Source of the DNA: Epiperipatus broadwayi
Lineage: Eukaryota; Onychophora; Udeonychophora; Euonychophora; Peripatidae
Reading direction: 5' to 3'
Assembly: GCA_028023455.1 (NCBI GenBank)
Contig: JAQFVV010006215.1
Location: 1,252,580-1,316,579 of the forward strand
Length of the DNA: 64,000 nt
Under the pieces are notes generated by a model, which did no database searches, was not told the origin of the DNA, and saw only the letters and a program-made list of their open reading frames with translations. Both the position numbers and the translations under genes were made by a program. The stretch's first letter is position 1. Every line of letters starts with the position of its first letter. Of this stretch, positions 61,232 to 64,000 are shown in pieces.

Positions 61232-61665
61232 TTCAAACAGACAGTAACCAACTGCTATACTTGCACTATACTGATATATTAATCCAACATTGTTTTGTTG
61301 AATACAAGGAAACTCTCAATCCAAGCCACATGATAGAGACTTTGAAAAGATAAAAGCAGCCATCTTATCTTTGTACCTAAATGCAATTATATAGGCCAAT
61401 TATAAGTGTCTTGGATTGCATGATAAAGAAATAGGAAGTAAAGTTAATAATATAAAATATTCATGCTCTCAATTCAAAATACTTATGACTGGCCTACATA
61501 ATGGCATTTAGGTACAACGATAAGGTAGCCACTGTTATCTTTTCAAACACTCTATCATGTGGCTTGGATTGAGAGTTTCCTCATATTTAACAAAACAACA
61601 TTGGTTTAATATGACAGTACAGTGCATATGTAGTGGGTAATTACTGTCTGTTTTAATAATAAGTG
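61232..61665. repeat. foldback, ~170-bp arms
   Basis: Left 61232-61405 and right about 61490-61665 match inverted through AAACTCTCAATCCAAGCCAC, ATGATAGAG and GTACCTAAATGC, with scattered mismatches. No hammerhead core or frame found. Internal ends include AACAGACAGTAA. Confidence 0.85.
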
Positions 61666-62093
61666 TAAATCCTTTTTACTGAACATTTTTAGATTTCATT
61701 TTAAATTTTCTATAATTTGTTATCAATTTCAAATATTTAAATAAATGTTTCAATGCATTCTTTATACATACTTCATATTTTTATTATTATTAAAAAGAAT
61801 ATTTAATAAAATGAAAACTTTTAAAAAGCATGTATGCTATACATCACATATTAAGTTGCAATAAATTATTTAGAACACCTATAGAATATAGTCTAATCAT
61901 TTAATGAAGCTACATATTACTTAACACTGAATAAAGGAAAAACAAAACAATAGAAAAGAAAAAAATGTTGGCATTTACTTTTGAGTTTATAACTCATAGG
62001 AGTATATGAAATAAAAATCCAAGAAAATCACATATTTTGCAATAAAAATAATATCAGTTATTAAACAAATAAATAGATCAATGATATGTATGC
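61666..62093. other. AT-rich spacer
   Basis: Nothing assigned. Confidence 0.4.
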
Positions 62094-62300
62094 AAGGCAA
62101 AACTCTCCATATAGTAGTGCCACCCTGTGCCAACCAGAGTAATCATTGGAGACATTAGATAGGGATTTTATGCACAAGCCTTCTGGCATCCATTGATTAC
62201 TCTGGTTCGCATAGGGTGGCATTACTGTATGGAGAGTTTTGCCTTGTTCATAAACAATTATGTGCTAGTATAAGAGATGGGGATCATGTGATATGTATGC
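62094..62300. repeat. family B foldback
   Basis: AAGGCAAAACTCTCCATATA at the left faces TGTATGGAGAGTTTTGCCTT at the right, with GTGCCAACCAGAGTAATCA and its inverse inside. GTATAAGAGATGGGGATCAT to 62292 is the usual family B 3' end. The hammerhead region is deleted. Confidence 0.85.
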
Positions 62301-62929
62301 AGAAATACTTATCCTTAAGAAATGTGAATAATTTTTTACTGAGTTTACAATGTTATATTTATTATTAAATTTACAGAGTCAAGTGTATATCAAAAGGAAG
62401 AAAATATATTTCTCAATAAAAATTGTATGTCAAATAAAAGAAAGCAAAAGACAATCCATGCACAAAACGTATATTAAATAAAAGCAAAAAGTAGTCTTGA
62501 CAAAAAAAAAATTATTTAATAAAAGGAAGCAAAATGGTATTTCATAATGATGTATATTTTAAGTAAAAATAATTCCCTAATAATTCAAATGCAGGTGTGA
62601 AGCCAAAAGCAAATCTATAAGGAATGAAACTGCACAAATAAAACTATTTATAGTAGCAAGCCTACCAAATAAATGCATGAAAAAAAAAAAAGAAAATATA
62701 AAATTGGAAGTCGTCAATGAGTTCCTGTGTGGAAAATGTGTGTAATGCCATTTAGGAATAAATAGAACTTTACAATATATCTCAAAGTTATGGTCACTCA
62801 TGTGCAAAAATAAATTATGCTGCCTCTTAAGAATATATATATATATATATTAATTATTTAAATTTATGTATATTGTTTATACTAAACATAATGTAATTAT
62901 AAGTGACTTGAACTCAGATTTTCAAGCTC
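62301..62929. other. AT-rich spacer
   Basis: Nothing assigned; a short TA run lies at about 62834-62850. Confidence 0.4.
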
Positions 62930-62996
62930 TCTCATCTATTCAATCCATCTTATACAACTGATACATGTGGCCACATACATATGATAAAGATAAATG

Positions 62997-63050
62997 ATCT
63001 CAAATATACATATTTAATGCTGAACCAGCCCTCATCAGTTGATCCAGGTC
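62997..63050 (-). ncRNA. hammerhead-like motif, family A subfamily
   Basis: On the minus strand: GGATCAA, CTGATGA (63032-63038), stem II GGGCTGGTTCAGCAT, then TAA where GAA is expected, ATATGTAT and ATTTGAGATC. The changed G after stem II should inactivate it. Confidence 0.45.
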
Positions 63051-63098
63051 ACAATCTGATAAGTGCTGGTTCAGCACAAAATACATATATTGGAGATC
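63050..63098 (+). ncRNA. hammerhead-like motif with perfect stem II, family A subfamily
   Basis: Core CTGATAA (63056-63062; G to A), stem II GTGCT, loop GGTTC, AGCAC (perfect five pairs, G-C next to the core), AAA for GAA, then ATACATATATTGG. Core changes argue against activity, but stem II shows what the ancestral ribozyme looked like. Confidence 0.45.
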
Positions 63099-63200
63099 AT
63101 TTATCTTTTTCACATTTATGTTATCATGTGTATTAGTTGTATAAGAGATGGATTGGATAGATATAGGGAGCTTGAAATTCTAAGTTCAAATCCCTTATAT

Positions 63201-63461
63201 TTCAATTATTATAAAATAAAAAACAAAATATGATCATATCCTATACAAAATAAGAAAACATCTACAAACATACCTTTGAATGATGTAATTTCTTTACATA
63301 GTTACTATTTTGTTTTTAAACAGTTTAGTTTTTGTCTTTAATAGATTATATTATAAGTCTAATCATCAATAAAATTGTGTTAATTAATAACTACTGTTAG
63401 GAAACATTTTAAAAACGAAAACGTTATCACTCGGTTCTTTGACATTATTGTCGATGTTTTT
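63201..63461. other. spacer
   Basis: Nothing assigned. The sequence just before the satellite, ATCACTCGGTTCTTTGACAT, is unlike the repeat. Confidence 0.4.
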
Positions 63462-63484
63462 GTAGCATATATGTGTGAAGATGG

Positions 63485-63541
63485 TAATCGGGACCAAATG
63501 ATGATTGCTGGTTTAGCATGAAATACATATATTGGTGATTA
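63485..63541 (+). ncRNA. hammerhead motif, family A satellite unit 1
   Basis: Stem I ACCAA/TTGGT with outer TAATC/GATTA, core ATGATGA (first C changed to A), stem II TGCT/AGCA, GAA, stem III ATACATAT, cleavage triplet AUA. Only the first core base departs from consensus. Confidence 0.6.
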
Positions 63542-63958
63542 TTTATCTTTTCAACATATATGTGTTCAAATGTATCAGTGTTATGAGATAGTGTGGAAAG
63601 TGGTGGGTCATGTGAAAGTCTGTGCTCATATACCCTATATATACATATATAGACACAGGTATATAATAAGCCTGTGTGTTTCAGTTATTATATAGTAGAG
63701 ATGTCTGCCCATCCCTTGTATATGTATTAAATGGATTATGTCCTGTACATGAGGGGTCATACTGATCTCAGGTCAATATGGGTGTGACAAGAATCTCAGC
63801 CTCAGGGTGGTCTTTGAGCATTCTACGATCAGATTTTCAATTGGATGGACGGTTGAAGAGTTGGAGTATGGAGTAGATTGAAGCCTGTCCATTAAAGTAT
63901 GAGGTTTGGCTATCTTAATATATATCTGAGCACTTGTAGCATATATGTGTGAAGATGG

Positions 63959-64000
63959 TAATCTGGACCAACTGATGATTGCTGGTTTAGCATGAAATAC
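63959..64000 (+). ncRNA. hammerhead motif, family A satellite unit 2, cut by window end
   Basis: TAATC, TGG, ACCAA, canonical CTGATGA (63972-63978), stem II TGCT/AGCA, GAAATAC, where the window stops. The remaining 3' strand of stem I lies outside. As far as seen, this copy has an intact core. Confidence 0.65.

Larger units (their letters stand above)
62930..63200. repeat. diverged family A foldback with two facing hammerhead motifs
   Basis: Minus-strand piece (about 62930-63050) and plus-strand piece (63050-63200) of the ~450-bp subfamily, joined near the hammerhead. GATAAATGATCTC faces GAGATCATTTATC. A B box, GTTCAAATCCC, is at 63184. Inverted partners have 3' ends outward. Confidence 0.8.
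63462..64000 (+). repeat. family A hammerhead satellite, tandem, 474-bp period, open at window end
   Basis: GTAGCATATATGTGTGAAGA starts at 63462 and again at 63936, a 474-bp period, and the sequence in between matches the unit at 21090-21564. The array continues past the window. Each unit carries one hammerhead motif (63485-63541; 63959 onward) followed about 130 bp later by a small palindrome, ACAGGTATATAATAAGCCTG. A transcript of the array would be cut into 474-nt monomers if the ribozyme works. Confidence 0.9.

Noticed and set aside
61232-61665. Hammerhead in the 61-kb foldback (CATGATAGAG...TTTGAAAAG)
   Set aside because: No CUGANGA and no stem II between the two motifs.

Overview
This window reads as AT-rich intergenic DNA from an animal, probably an invertebrate. 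I infer this from the mix of Penelope-like elements (PLEs) with GIY-YIG endonucleases, RTE-, L1/Tx1- and Jockey/CR1-type LINEs, mariner and hAT remnants, tRNA-derived SINE heads and very long (AAT)n arrays. No operon structure and no prokaryotic feature is visible. I cannot name the species. I found no convincing host gene; every coding stretch I can assign belongs to a mobile element.

Layout. 0-12 kb: two decayed mariner copies, a rearranged RTE scrap, a ~90-bp minisatellite, a 200-bp (AAT)n array, and a dead RTE LINE (9.4-11.2 kb). 14-18 kb: the best-preserved LINE, an L1/Tx1-like endonuclease-reverse transcriptase whose reading frame breaks once, at a run of ten T. 19.6-25.7 kb: foldback repeats, several with hammerhead-ribozyme cores, plus a hAT C-terminus. 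26.5-36.6 kb: a direct segmental duplication whose copies differ by datable insertions, with two more fragments of the same LINE family nearby. 36.8-45.3 kb: young foldbacks, a dead PLE and a palindromic PLE tail pair. 48-53.5 kb: SINE/PLE tails and foldbacks. 54.4-58.2 kb: two Jockey/CR1-type LINEs set in (AAT)n arrays. 59-64 kb: a PLE with an inverted 3' tail, more foldbacks, and a tandem hammerhead satellite running off the window end.

The most interesting signal is a set of short noncoding repeats carrying type I hammerhead-like cores. Family A is tandem with a 474-bp period measured independently at two loci (about 450 bp in a diverged subfamily). Family B is a ~490-bp unit with a tRNA-like head. 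Both often sit as inverted pairs with 3' ends facing outward, the same arrangement the PLEs here show. Copies of the PLE tail also carry a hammerhead-like motif and in one case are joined to a tRNA-like head. By analogy with Schistosoma Sm-alpha, newt and cave-cricket hammerhead satellites and retrozymes, I infer a community of ribozyme-bearing retroposons possibly served by PLE machinery. The motifs and spacings are read directly; the mobilisation model is inference.
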